A stretch of DNA of 39,945 nucleotides from assembly GCA_947056845.1 (NCBI GenBank), contig CAMSCJ010000001.1, forward strand, positions 160,442 through 200,386. Reading direction: 5' to 3'. Source of the stretch: an uncultured Mycoplasmatota bacterium. Its GTDB lineage: Bacteria > Bacillota_I > Bacilli_A > RF39 > UBA660. The translations under genes and the position numbers were made by a program. Shown here piece after piece: positions 33,284 through 39,945 of the stretch (position 1 is its first letter; every line of letters begins with the position of its first letter). A model generated the notes under the pieces. It had not been told where the DNA came from and made no database searches. It was given only the letters and a program-made list of their open reading frames with translations.

Positions 33284-34508
33284 GAAAACTTCCTTTTATA
33301 ACATTTTTTAGTCTACCAAAAAAGCTCTTATGAGGATTTTTTCCTCTTAAAGCAAGTTTATAAACATCTAATACATGTTGCGCAAAATATTTTGGTGAAT
33401 ACTTTTCAGCACTTATCCTAGCTTGCTTAGACATTTTTTGTAACTTTTCTTTATCATTCATCAACATTTCAACTTGTTTACGATATTGCCTTTTATTTTT
33501 AAAGAAACAGCCATTTAAATCATCAACTACCATTGTTGTAAAACTTGGGTCATCAGCAGCTAATACGGGTAATGAGGCCGCATGGGCTTCCATAACGGTT
33601 AATCCTTGCGTTTCTGTTCGTGAGGCAGTTGCAAAAATAGTAGCCAATTGATAATATAATGGAACTCTATCTAAAGGTACCTTACCAGCAAAAATGACAT
33701 AATTCTCTAATTTTAATTTTTTAGTTAATTTTTTGTAATTATCAGTATCAGGTCCGTCTCCTACTAGTAATAACTTACAATTTTTATTTATTTTAACTAA
33801 TTCGCTTTGTGCTTCAATTAATAAATCAACACTTTTTTCTTCTCCTAAACGCCCAACAAATAAAATTATAAAGTCATTTTTGTTTACATTTAACTCCTGT
33901 CTTAAATTAGCTAAATCTTTTTGTGGATATTTTTTTTGATCAAAGCGTTCAATTTCAATACCAGTTGGTATAATATGGACATTACGATCAAATTTATATT
34001 TTTCCTTAAATAATTTATATGTTTTTTCCGATGGTACAATCAATTCAGTTGCGGTTTTATCACAATAGAATTTAGTCAAATATTCAACAATTTTTTTACT
34101 AGTACCATTAAAATAACCTTTAGTTATATAATGCACATAATCTTCATACATGGTATGGTATGTATGAACTAAAGGGATATCAAATTGTTTAGCGATTATT
34201 CGGGCGAATGTTCCAACACCAAATTCAGTATGTGAATGAATAACATCTAAATTCCACTTTTTAATTTTATCAATTACTCTAAGAGGATAGATTCCTGTTA
34301 AGCGATAATCGTATATGCCAGTAGGAATTCCAGGAATACGAATAATTTTATTTTCATTTTCATACTTATAGGACAATTTTTCAGTATTAACAGTAACAAT
34401 AAAAACTTCATGACCTAATTTCTCTAAGGCATTTTGCAACATTAAGATGCTAGTTGAAACTCCATTAATATAAGGTGGATAACTATCGGTAAAAATCCCT
34501 ATACGCAT
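33273..34508 (-). CDS. GT4 glycosyltransferase, glycolipid synthase-like
   Basis: A 411-residue GT-B enzyme of family GT4. The N-terminal domain starts MRIGIFTDSYPPYINGVSTSI and contains HSHTEFGVG and HTYHTMYEDYVHY; the C-terminal nucleotide-sugar domain has IFVGRLGEEKSVDLLIEA-like residues and the E-x7-E motif in TETQGLTVMEA. This is the type seen in 1,2-diacylglycerol 3-glucosyltransferases of Acholeplasma and low-GC Gram-positives, which make monoglucosyl-diacylglycerol for membranes and lipoteichoic acid anchors. It is four bases from the flippase-like gene, supporting a glycolipid role. Confidence 0.88.
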   Translation of the reverse strand: MRIGIFTDSYPPYINGVSTSILMLQNALEKLGHEVFIVTVNTEKLSYKYENENKIIRIPGIPTGIYDYRLTGIYPLRVIDKIKKWNLDVIHSHTEFGVGTFARIIAKQFDIPLVHTYHTMYEDYVHYITKGYFNGTSKKIVEYLTKFYCDKTATELIVPSEKTYKLFKEKYKFDRNVHIIPTGIEIERFDQKKYPQKDLANLRQELNVNKNDFIILFVGRLGEEKSVDLLIEAQSELVKINKNCKLLLVGDGPDTDNYKKLTKKLKLENYVIFAGKVPLDRVPLYYQLATIFATASRTETQGLTVMEAHAASLPVLAADDPSFTTMVVDDLNGCFFKNKRQYRKQVEMLMNDKEKLQKMSKQARISAEKYSPKYFAQHVLDVYKLALRGKNPHKSFFGRLKNVIKGSFHDK

Positions 34509-34512
34509 AAAA

Positions 34513-35532
34513 TCACTTTCTTTCTTTGATATTTAAAGCAATGCTTCCTATAATTATACCCATATAGAAAGTTATAAATCGCCACAATAGCATTAAGGCT
34601 CTAAGTTTTGAATCATTTATAATAAAAACACCAAAAAATTTTATAAAGCCATATTCAATTCCACCTGTTCCACCAGGTAAAGGTACAAACGACCCAATTA
34701 ACATGACATATGCTGATGCGATTATAGCTTGTAGAGCATTGAAACTTGAAAAGTCGCCCATACTAAATAAAATCCAAAGAGGTACAACATAAAGACATAT
34801 TAATCCTAAAAAACTATATAAAATATTTAAAAAGAATTCTTTTTTATTGGCGATTAGTATTTTAGCCCCACTATGAAAATTATTTATATAAGTGTTCCAA
34901 TCTGATAATACTTTATCACGATTTTTTACGATTTTGAAGAATGTTAAAATATTAATGGCAATTTTAATCAAAAATTGATTTGATTTTTTACCAAAAGCAA
35001 TAATAAATAAAATAATAATTACAAGGGTATTAATTGAGAATCCTAATAAAACTAATTTACTAAGCACACCATCATAAGGGAAAATATTAAGTAAGTGATT
35101 TCCAAAAATGGCTAAAATGCCTAGGAAAACTAACGCTATCTGATAAACCACAAATTCCTCAATTGTAACATTTGTGGCATTACTAATTGTTAGACCATTT
35201 TTTTTTAATGAATAAATTTGAAAAGGTTGTCCACCGCTTGAAAATGGCGTAACTGCATTAAAAAATTGAGTTATAGCTTGTGTTCTAAAAGCTGATTTAA
35301 AAGTATAATTGCTATTAAATTTTCTAGTAAAATTATATAACACCATTGATTTAAAAAACCAATATAACATCGAAAATATAAATGCCACTATTAACAAGAA
35401 AATATTTGTTGATATGACCTCAGAAATAATATTAGAAAAATCACCTTTTAAAGAAAAATATAAAACAATAGTCGTTAATAAAAAAAGGAAAAAAATACTT
35501 AAAATATTTTTTAATCTGGGGTGTTTTTTCAT
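34513..35532 (-). CDS. Flippase-like/lysylphosphatidylglycerol synthase membrane-domain protein (UPF0104)
   Basis: A 339-residue polytopic protein of the UPF0104 (YbhN/MprF flippase domain) family, with about eight membrane segments and the conserved region FNAVTPFSSGGQPFQIYSLKK, then IGSFVPLPGGTGGIEYGFIKFF near the C-terminus. The soluble lysyl-transferase domain of MprF is absent, so it is the membrane part only, probably moving or organising a lipid. It is 17 bases after pgk and directly before the GT4 gene, which suggests a glycolipid substrate. Confidence 0.9.
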   Translation of the reverse strand: MKKHPRLKNILSIFFLFLLTTIVLYFSLKGDFSNIISEVISTNIFLLIVAFIFSMLYWFFKSMVLYNFTRKFNSNYTFKSAFRTQAITQFFNAVTPFSSGGQPFQIYSLKKNGLTISNATNVTIEEFVVYQIALVFLGILAIFGNHLLNIFPYDGVLSKLVLLGFSINTLVIIILFIIAFGKKSNQFLIKIAINILTFFKIVKNRDKVLSDWNTYINNFHSGAKILIANKKEFFLNILYSFLGLICLYVVPLWILFSMGDFSSFNALQAIIASAYVMLIGSFVPLPGGTGGIEYGFIKFFGVFIINDSKLRALMLLWRFITFYMGIIIGSIALNIKERK

Positions 35533-35549
35533 ATTTTTTTACCTCTTTT

Positions 35550-36734
35550 CTAAATATCAGATATTACATTAATTCCTGGTAAGTTTTTTCCTTCTAATAA
35601 TTCTAATGTTGCTCCACCGCCAGTTGAAATATGCGTAAATTTATCTTTAAAACCTAAATTTATAACACTAGAAGCAGTGTCACCACCACCTATTATAGTT
35701 ATTGCATCTAATTTAGATAATGTTTCACATAGTGCCCTTGTGCCTTTAGAGAAATTCTTAATTTCAGAAAAACCAACAGGTCCATTCCAAATGACTGTCT
35801 TACTTTTAATTAAATATTGATTGAATAGTTCAACTGTTTTGGGTCCAATATCTAATGCTATATCTAAATCCTTAATATTATCTGAAGTGGCTACTCTCAC
35901 TAATGAACTATTGCTAATTTCATTAGCCACAATATTGTCAACTGGTAAAATGATTTTACTAGAATAATTATCTAATATTTTCTTACAAAAATCAATATTT
36001 TCTTTATCCACTAAAGATTTTCCAACATTTAACCCTTTGGCTACTAAGAAGGTATAAGCCATTCCGCCACCAATCAAAATATAATCAGCTATTTTAACTA
36101 AATTTTCAATAACGCCTATTTTATCGTTAACTTTAGCTCCACCTAAAATAACTGTAAATGGACGTTTGGGATTATTAATAGCACGTCCTAAAATATTTAC
36201 TTCTTTTTCTATCAAAAAACCAACTCCATTAGGTAAAATGGAGGCAATTCCAACATTAGAAGCATGATTTCGGTGACTAGTACCAAAGGCATCATTAATA
36301 TATATATCACCTAATGAAGCCCAATAACTAGCTAATTGTAAATCATTATTGCTTTCTTTTTTACCATCTAAATCTTCATATCTAGTATTTTGGATCAATA
36401 CAACACTTCCAGCGCGCATTTTTTTAATAGCTTTCTCTAACTTTTTCCCACGTGTTTCACCTATAAAAACAACTTTACGATGAAGTAATTCTTCTAATCT
36501 TTTAGCAACTGGTTCTAAAGTATTATTAATTAAGTCTGATGCTTCTTTAATTCTCCCTAAATGGGACATCAATATAACTTTAGCACCATTATTTATAGCA
36601 TATTCAATGGTATCTAAACTAGCGACAATTCGATTATCATCTAATATTATATTATTTTCCATTGGAACATTAAAATCACAGCGGATAATTACTTTTTTAT
36701 CATAAAGATTATAATCTTTAATTGTTTTTTTCAT
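35550..36734 (-). CDS. pgk: Phosphoglycerate kinase
   Basis: Makes ATP and 3-phosphoglycerate in glycolysis. RCDFNVPM, SHLGR, INDAFGTSHRNHAS, GGAKVNDKIGVI, WNGPVGFSE, GGGDTASSV and HISTGGGATLELLEG are all present. The open frame extends to 36782, but the ATG at 36734, with GGGAGG formed by the last codons of the prepilin gene, gives the standard N-terminus and 394 residues. The gene starts one base after the prepilin gene's stop, so expression is coupled to it. gapA is not adjacent. Confidence 0.97.
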   Translation of the reverse strand: MKKTIKDYNLYDKKVIIRCDFNVPMENNIILDDNRIVASLDTIEYAINNGAKVILMSHLGRIKEASDLINNTLEPVAKRLEELLHRKVVFIGETRGKKLEKAIKKMRAGSVVLIQNTRYEDLDGKKESNNDLQLASYWASLGDIYINDAFGTSHRNHASNVGIASILPNGVGFLIEKEVNILGRAINNPKRPFTVILGGAKVNDKIGVIENLVKIADYILIGGGMAYTFLVAKGLNVGKSLVDKENIDFCKKILDNYSSKIILPVDNIVANEISNSSLVRVATSDNIKDLDIALDIGPKTVELFNQYLIKSKTVIWNGPVGFSEIKNFSKGTRALCETLSKLDAITIIGGGDTASSVINLGFKDKFTHISTGGGATLELLEGKNLPGINVISDI

Positions 36735-36735
36735 A

Positions 36736-37179
36736 TTATACCTCCCATGATGTACATATAGTGCCTTTATTAACCGTTGCATCTATATATTCAAAGGAGA
36801 ATTTATAACGGTTTTGTGTCTCACTTATATTACGCAATAAAATATACTTCTTTTCAAAATTAATGGCTTCATTAGTTGATGGATCAATATCTGTATTTTT
36901 TATATAACCATTACTTATTAATGTGCTAAGAGGTATACAATATTGATTAGGCCTGTTATGAGATGTTTGATATTTGTCATATTCAATTTTAAAAGTTTGC
37001 CAATTATTTTCAACATATGATTCAGCTGCTAATTCTAAATCATTTTCAAAAGCCTCTGACTTTTTCACGCTACTATTTGTTAATGTTGACATTACTTGTG
37101 GAACAGCAACTACCATAACAAGTGCTATTATAGCTACTACCCCTATTAATTCAATCAAAGTAAAACCATTTTGTTTCAT
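36736..37179 (-). CDS. Prepilin-type protein (type IV pilin-like)
   Basis: The N-terminus MKQNGFTLIELIGVVAIIALVMVVAVPQV is a textbook prepilin leader: basic residues, cleavage before Phe after Gly5, Glu at position +5 and a hydrophobic helix. The 110-residue head has two Cys (QYCIPL and GTICTSW) that could form a disulfide. It resembles ComGC-type or other minor pilins, but no assembly ATPase, peptidase or platform gene is in the window. It follows a 142-residue membrane protein and its stop is one base from pgk. Confidence 0.9.
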   Translation of the reverse strand: MKQNGFTLIELIGVVAIIALVMVVAVPQVMSTLTNSSVKKSEAFENDLELAAESYVENNWQTFKIEYDKYQTSHNRPNQYCIPLSTLISNGYIKNTDIDPSTNEAINFEKKYILLRNISETQNRYKFSFEYIDATVNKGTICTSWEV

Positions 37180-37188
37180 AATATCATC

Positions 37189-37617
37189 CTATCTAAAAAC
37201 CATAATTAAAAAGTAAGATAAAAATAAAGCGGCAAAAGGAAATAATAATATAAATAAAGCTAAGGCGTTTGATAACATTTCATAAGTTGGAATAGCAACA
37301 ATTAACTCTCTTTTTTGTGGTGAACTGATATTAAACTCCCAATCTTCGGTTGGTAAGTATTCAACCTCTAAATTATATTGGCTAGTTTTCATGATAGATA
37401 ATTGAATTTGCTTTAAATCGGAATCAGTTATATTATATTTTTCGATTACATTATGTAAATGCTTATTCTCTATTCTATTAATATAATCAATTACATTTTC
37501 ATTATCAATATTATATTTATAACTTTTTATATCTCTTTCAATTAGCATTTTAATAAAAGATAAATTTTCATTTTTAATTAATTTTTGTTCAAAAACATTA
37601 TAATTTGCATAATTCAT
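37189..37617 (-). CDS. Hypothetical tail-anchored protein (142 aa)
   Basis: Not recognised. About 115 soluble, mostly helical residues (..LIERDIKSYKYN.., ..YLPTEDWEFNISSPQ..) are followed by a single C-terminal membrane segment (ALFILLFPFAALFLSYFLIMVF), so it is probably tail-anchored. It lies nine bases upstream of the prepilin gene and heads the operon with it, pgk and tpiA. A role with the pilin is possible. An AAGGTGATA site precedes the ATG. Confidence 0.68.
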   Translation of the reverse strand: MNYANYNVFEQKLIKNENLSFIKMLIERDIKSYKYNIDNENVIDYINRIENKHLHNVIEKYNITDSDLKQIQLSIMKTSQYNLEVEYLPTEDWEFNISSPQKRELIVAIPTYEMLSNALALFILLFPFAALFLSYFLIMVFR

Positions 37618-37662
37618 ATTATCACCTTATTCTATTATTATTATAACAAAATTTATATATTT

Positions 37663-37692
37663 TAAAAGGAAATAAACAGTTATTTCCTTTTA
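37663..37692. repeat. Perfect 13-base inverted repeat
   Basis: TAAAAGGAAATAA (37663-37675) and its exact complement (37680-37692) around the loop ACAG. On the minus strand the right arm ends in TTTTA, so it could terminate transcription from the SleC-like gene, or act as an operator for the pilin operon. Confidence 0.6.
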
Positions 37693-37708
37693 TTAGACAT
37701 TTTTTTAC

Positions 37709-37743
37709 AAAAAAAGATAAATTTCTTTATTAAAGAAATTATC
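37709..37743 (-). terminator. Probable terminator of the SleC-like gene
   Basis: GATAATTTCTTT pairs with AAAGAAATTTATC (one bulged T) around a three-base loop, then seven T on the minus strand. It lies about 280 bases after the stop codon, an unusually long distance. Confidence 0.7.
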
Positions 37744-38022
37744 ATTAATTATAAAAATATAGTTGATAAATTAAATGAAAATATTTATATATATCTGAAT
37801 ATTAGATATTAATATAAACTAAGTAAATATCGTTATATGTTTTCATTAATAGATGGTGCCTAAAAGCAATTTATTATTTGTATGATTATAATTATTCAGT
37901 AAAAAATCTTAATAATTTTAAAAAAATATAATATTGCAAATTAGTCGTATTTTTATAATGCTTATTTATATTCAAGCTGTAAATAATATATATTAAATAT
38001 TAATAGCACAAATTTATCATAT

Positions 38023-39243
38023 TTATTCAAAGATTCCTTTTAACATATTAGATACTGCAACAAAAATTGCTGATATTCTATACCATGTTGCAAAATTAAC
38101 AATTCCAGTAACGGGTAAACTAAAAATACTTTGAAATTTTTTTACTGCCGACTCTGTACTATCATCAAAAATTCCATTTGTAATTGATATTAGTGGAAGA
38201 GCTGGATAACTTCCTCTAATTTTGTTTAGTGCATTTTGCATTAATTGTACGTCTTCACCACATGCACCTATAGTTAGATTATAGCCGGGGAATGAAGTAG
38301 GAAGCCCTGGTACAATCTCGGCCTCAGCTAGTTCAATTGTGCTCCCATAATAATGTCTTACAATTTGAAGTGCATTATAGCCTTGATCTCCTAAAGTCTT
38401 AGATCCCCATTGGCTTAACCATCCATCTCTTACTACGTTAATACCATCACTATATTGTGCGAAAAAGGGAAAAGAACGCCCAGGAAATTTTAAATATTCC
38501 ATAAAGACTTCATCTACTATATTAGATATAGTATCAAATATAGTTCTATTATGGGTATACTTTTGATCGTATGCGGTGGAAGAGGTAATCGTAAAATTAT
38601 AACCTTTTGAAAAATACCACTCAGTAAATACTCTATTCAAAGTAAATGATACAATAGCGTGAACATTCGCCTTTATGGTTTCTCTTGGCCATGTTGGGTA
38701 AATTTCAGAACAAGTTACATTTTTAATATAGTCTGAAAAAGATACATAATAGTTAGCTGCGTAAGTATCAGTAGGTATCCCATCATGAACTATAATGTAT
38801 TCAGGTATAATTACTCTTGGTAATACTTTACCATCTGTATAAGCTTTTATACTATTCTGACCATCTCTTACATTTATATTTTCCCAGATAGTAGGTGGAG
38901 TGATATATGTTGTCTGTTTCCCAGCATCACCAGGAATTGTGCTAAGATAAACATCTTGAATAGATAAGGTGTCATCATAAATCTGGACACCAATAATTGT
39001 AGTTATTCCAAGACCCTCTTTATAAACTGTTATATTATAAACACTAAATGGTCTTATCTCATTTTGAGGCTCTAAAGAATAAATTTTATCAGGAGTTTCT
39101 AATTCGATAATATTAGTCTGCCCTGACTCGTTTGTAAGTGAATCAATACTATTGATACCATCACTTATATTTACATTTGCTCCTTCAATTGGAGTTGCAA
39201 TATTATTAACATAGACATTTACAACAAGTCTACCTTTTGCCAT
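38023..39243 (-). CDS. SleC-like spore cortex-lytic protein (SpoIID-like plus peptidoglycan-binding)
   Basis: A 406-residue protein with three parts. Residues 1-115 are a beta-rich N-terminal region (LVVNVYVNNIATPIEGANV..., ..FSVYNITVYKEGL..). Residues 130-320 resemble the SpoIID/LytB lytic transglycosylase-like domain of Clostridium SleC (..ETIKANVHAIVSFTLNRVFTEW.., ..DGWLSQWGSKTLGDQGYNALQIVRHYYG..). Residues 325-400 are a PG_binding_1 domain (GEDVQLMQNALN.., ..GIFDDSTESAVKKFQ..). In Clostridium SleC degrades spore cortex at germination. There is no signal peptide, as expected for a spore protein made in the mother cell. AAAGGA lies upstream of the ATG. Confidence 0.82.
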   Translation of the reverse strand: MAKGRLVVNVYVNNIATPIEGANVNISDGINSIDSLTNESGQTNIIELETPDKIYSLEPQNEIRPFSVYNITVYKEGLGITTIIGVQIYDDTLSIQDVYLSTIPGDAGKQTTYITPPTIWENINVRDGQNSIKAYTDGKVLPRVIIPEYIIVHDGIPTDTYAANYYVSFSDYIKNVTCSEIYPTWPRETIKANVHAIVSFTLNRVFTEWYFSKGYNFTITSSTAYDQKYTHNRTIFDTISNIVDEVFMEYLKFPGRSFPFFAQYSDGINVVRDGWLSQWGSKTLGDQGYNALQIVRHYYGSTIELAEAEIVPGLPTSFPGYNLTIGACGEDVQLMQNALNKIRGSYPALPLISITNGIFDDSTESAVKKFQSIFSLPVTGIVNFATWYRISAIFVAVSNMLKGIFE

Positions 39244-39266
39244 TTATTTCAGATCCTTTCCTTTTA

Positions 39267-39292
39267 TATTATATGTTTTTAAAATAATAGGT
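39267..39292 (-). promoter_or_regulatory. Candidate sigma-K/E-like promoter of the SleC-like gene
   Basis: Minus strand CATATAATA (39267-39275) fits the mother-cell -10 CATAnnnTA. An AC (39291-39292) lies 15 bases upstream, one short of the usual spacing, so support is partial. Confidence 0.35.
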
Positions 39293-39321
39293 TTCACCCA
39301 TTTTTGTTAAACTAATATAAT
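39293..39321 (+). promoter_or_regulatory. Candidate promoter of the LysM gene
   Basis: Plus strand -35 TTCACC (39293-39298), 17-base spacer and -10 TATAAT (39316-39321), with the GGAGG ribosome binding site beginning nine bases later. A second TATAAT overlaps at 39324-39329. Confidence 0.45.
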
Positions 39322-39341
39322 ATTATAATGGAGGTTTATTT

Positions 39342-39945
39342 ATGAATGAAAATTCATTTTTTTTAAAATCATCTATAGAGGAAAATGATACTGAATCTGC
39401 AATTATTATTTTACAAGGAAAATTAAATGATTTAAATGATTTTCTAGAAAATATTATAAAAAATAAAAAGTCAGTTATTATCGATTCCTATAATGATAAT
39501 ATAAAAATTTACAAAATTTTTTCTACACCTAATACTTCGAAATTATTATTTCCAATACAAAATACTGATGAAATAGTTACATCAAATATAAAACCGATTC
39601 TTAGGTTAGGAAGCACAGGACCATATGTCTCAGAATTGCAGAGAATTTTGACGAAATTATTATATTATACAGAATCAATTAATGGCAATTTCAATACTAC
39701 AACAGAAAATGCTGTAAAAAGATTTCAAACTAATAATAGACTTACAGTTGATGGGGTTGTAGGAAGAGATACATGGAGTGCCCTATCATCTTTATATTCG
39801 CCACTTGCTATATGTGAAAATGAAACAGATCAAAATTATTTCATTTATACTGTAGTGGCTGGTGATTCATTATGGCAAATAGCCAGAAGATTTGGAACAA
39901 CCGTCAATGCCATCAAAACACTAAATGGTCTAACCAGCGATTCAT
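39342..39945 (+). CDS. Peptidoglycan-binding and LysM protein (partial, runs off the window)
   Basis: An open frame starts at ATG 39342 behind GGAGG and continues to the window end, 201 codons. The first 85 residues (..NDTESAIIILQGKLNDLNDFLENI..) are not recognised. Residues about 88-152 are a PG_binding_1 domain (LRLGSTGPYVSELQRIL..., ..AVKRFQTNNRLTVDGVVGRDTW). From about 168 a LysM begins (YTVVAGDSLWQIARRFGTT..). No signal peptide is present. With the divergent SleC-like gene it probably belongs to spore coat or cortex, like SafA-type or germination proteins. The rest of the protein, perhaps with further LysM or catalytic domains, is outside. Confidence 0.85.
   Translation, partial: MNENSFFLKSSIEENDTESAIIILQGKLNDLNDFLENIIKNKKSVIIDSYNDNIKIYKIFSTPNTSKLLFPIQNTDEIVTSNIKPILRLGSTGPYVSELQRILTKLLYYTESINGNFNTTTENAVKRFQTNNRLTVDGVVGRDTWSALSSLYSPLAICENETDQNYFIYTVVAGDSLWQIARRFGTTVNAIKTLNGLTSDS

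Larger units (their letters stand above)
37618..38022. other. Non-coding gap downstream of the SleC-like gene
   Basis: About 405 bases, extremely AT-rich, with no reading frame longer than 15 codons worth keeping. It contains two perfect or near-perfect hairpins at the left side and a long 3' stretch after the SleC-like stop before any terminator. The promoter of the 142-residue gene must also lie here; a TATAAT sits about 25 bases upstream of its start without a good -35. Confidence 0.6.

Noticed and set aside
1..39945. Mycoplasma-type code with TGA as Trp
   Set aside because: Trp is encoded by TGG in conserved positions, and TGA ends genes such as the DUF1653 gene and the dNMP kinase-like gene, so the standard bacterial code applies.

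Overview
This window is a very AT-rich stretch of a low-GC Gram-positive chromosome. Almost every gene lies on the minus strand. The likely source is a spore-forming Bacilli lineage near the Mollicutes and Erysipelotrichales, probably gut-associated. The evidence is a Firmicutes-type gene order (era, a YqzL-like microprotein and recO; rpsP then khpA; uppS-cdsA-rseP; rpsB-tsf), strong AGGAGG ribosome binding sites, a clear CotE spore-coat protein and a SleC-like cortex-lytic protein. TGG codes for Trp and TGA is used as a stop, so the code is standard and not the Mycoplasma code. The taxonomic placement is inference.

Genes are described in the direction of transcription, right to left. At the right edge a SleC-like gene (39243 to 38023) faces a partial plus-strand gene with peptidoglycan-binding and LysM domains. 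Next is a six-gene run (37617 to 32555): a hypothetical membrane protein, a prepilin-like protein, pgk, a flippase-like membrane protein, a GT4 glycosyltransferase and tpiA. Two unrecognised proteins follow, then frr with its own promoter. The next unit is an AI-2E-family membrane protein, a dNMP-kinase-like P-loop protein, alaS and a dGTPase-like HD protein, coupled at several junctions.

The middle (24.1 to 15.5 kb) is accessory. Two intact Rpn-type PD-(D/E)XK genes and one Rpn pseudogene bracket a response regulator, a histidine kinase, a small membrane protein, and an ABC ATPase with an 860-residue permease. This looks like a sensing and export module for cell-envelope stress. A plus-strand helical-bundle protein sits inside it. 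Next come a DUF1097 membrane protein, a leucine-rich-repeat protein with ten exact 23-residue repeats, a lipoprotein and cotE.

The left third is core: rpsP-khpA; a surface pair (a protein with a duplicated pilin-associated domain, and a phosphodiester glycosidase); uppS-cdsA-rseP; rpsB-tsf; and era-yqzL-DUF1653-recO. The usual rpsB-tsf-pyrH-frr-uppS-cdsA-dxr-rseP order is permuted here, with pyrH and dxr absent from the window and frr moved away.

I see no CRISPR array, tRNA, rRNA or complete mobile element. The most unusual signals are: ribosomal protein S2 with a long charged tail ending in a SAP/Rho-N-like module; two ribosomal-protein promoters embedded in the terminator of the gene before; a triple-nested hairpin element in the era-tsf gap; a mutually exclusive hairpin set in the 10.7 kb gap; triosephosphate isomerase with Asp in place of a near-invariant Glu; and the Rpn cluster with its decayed copy.
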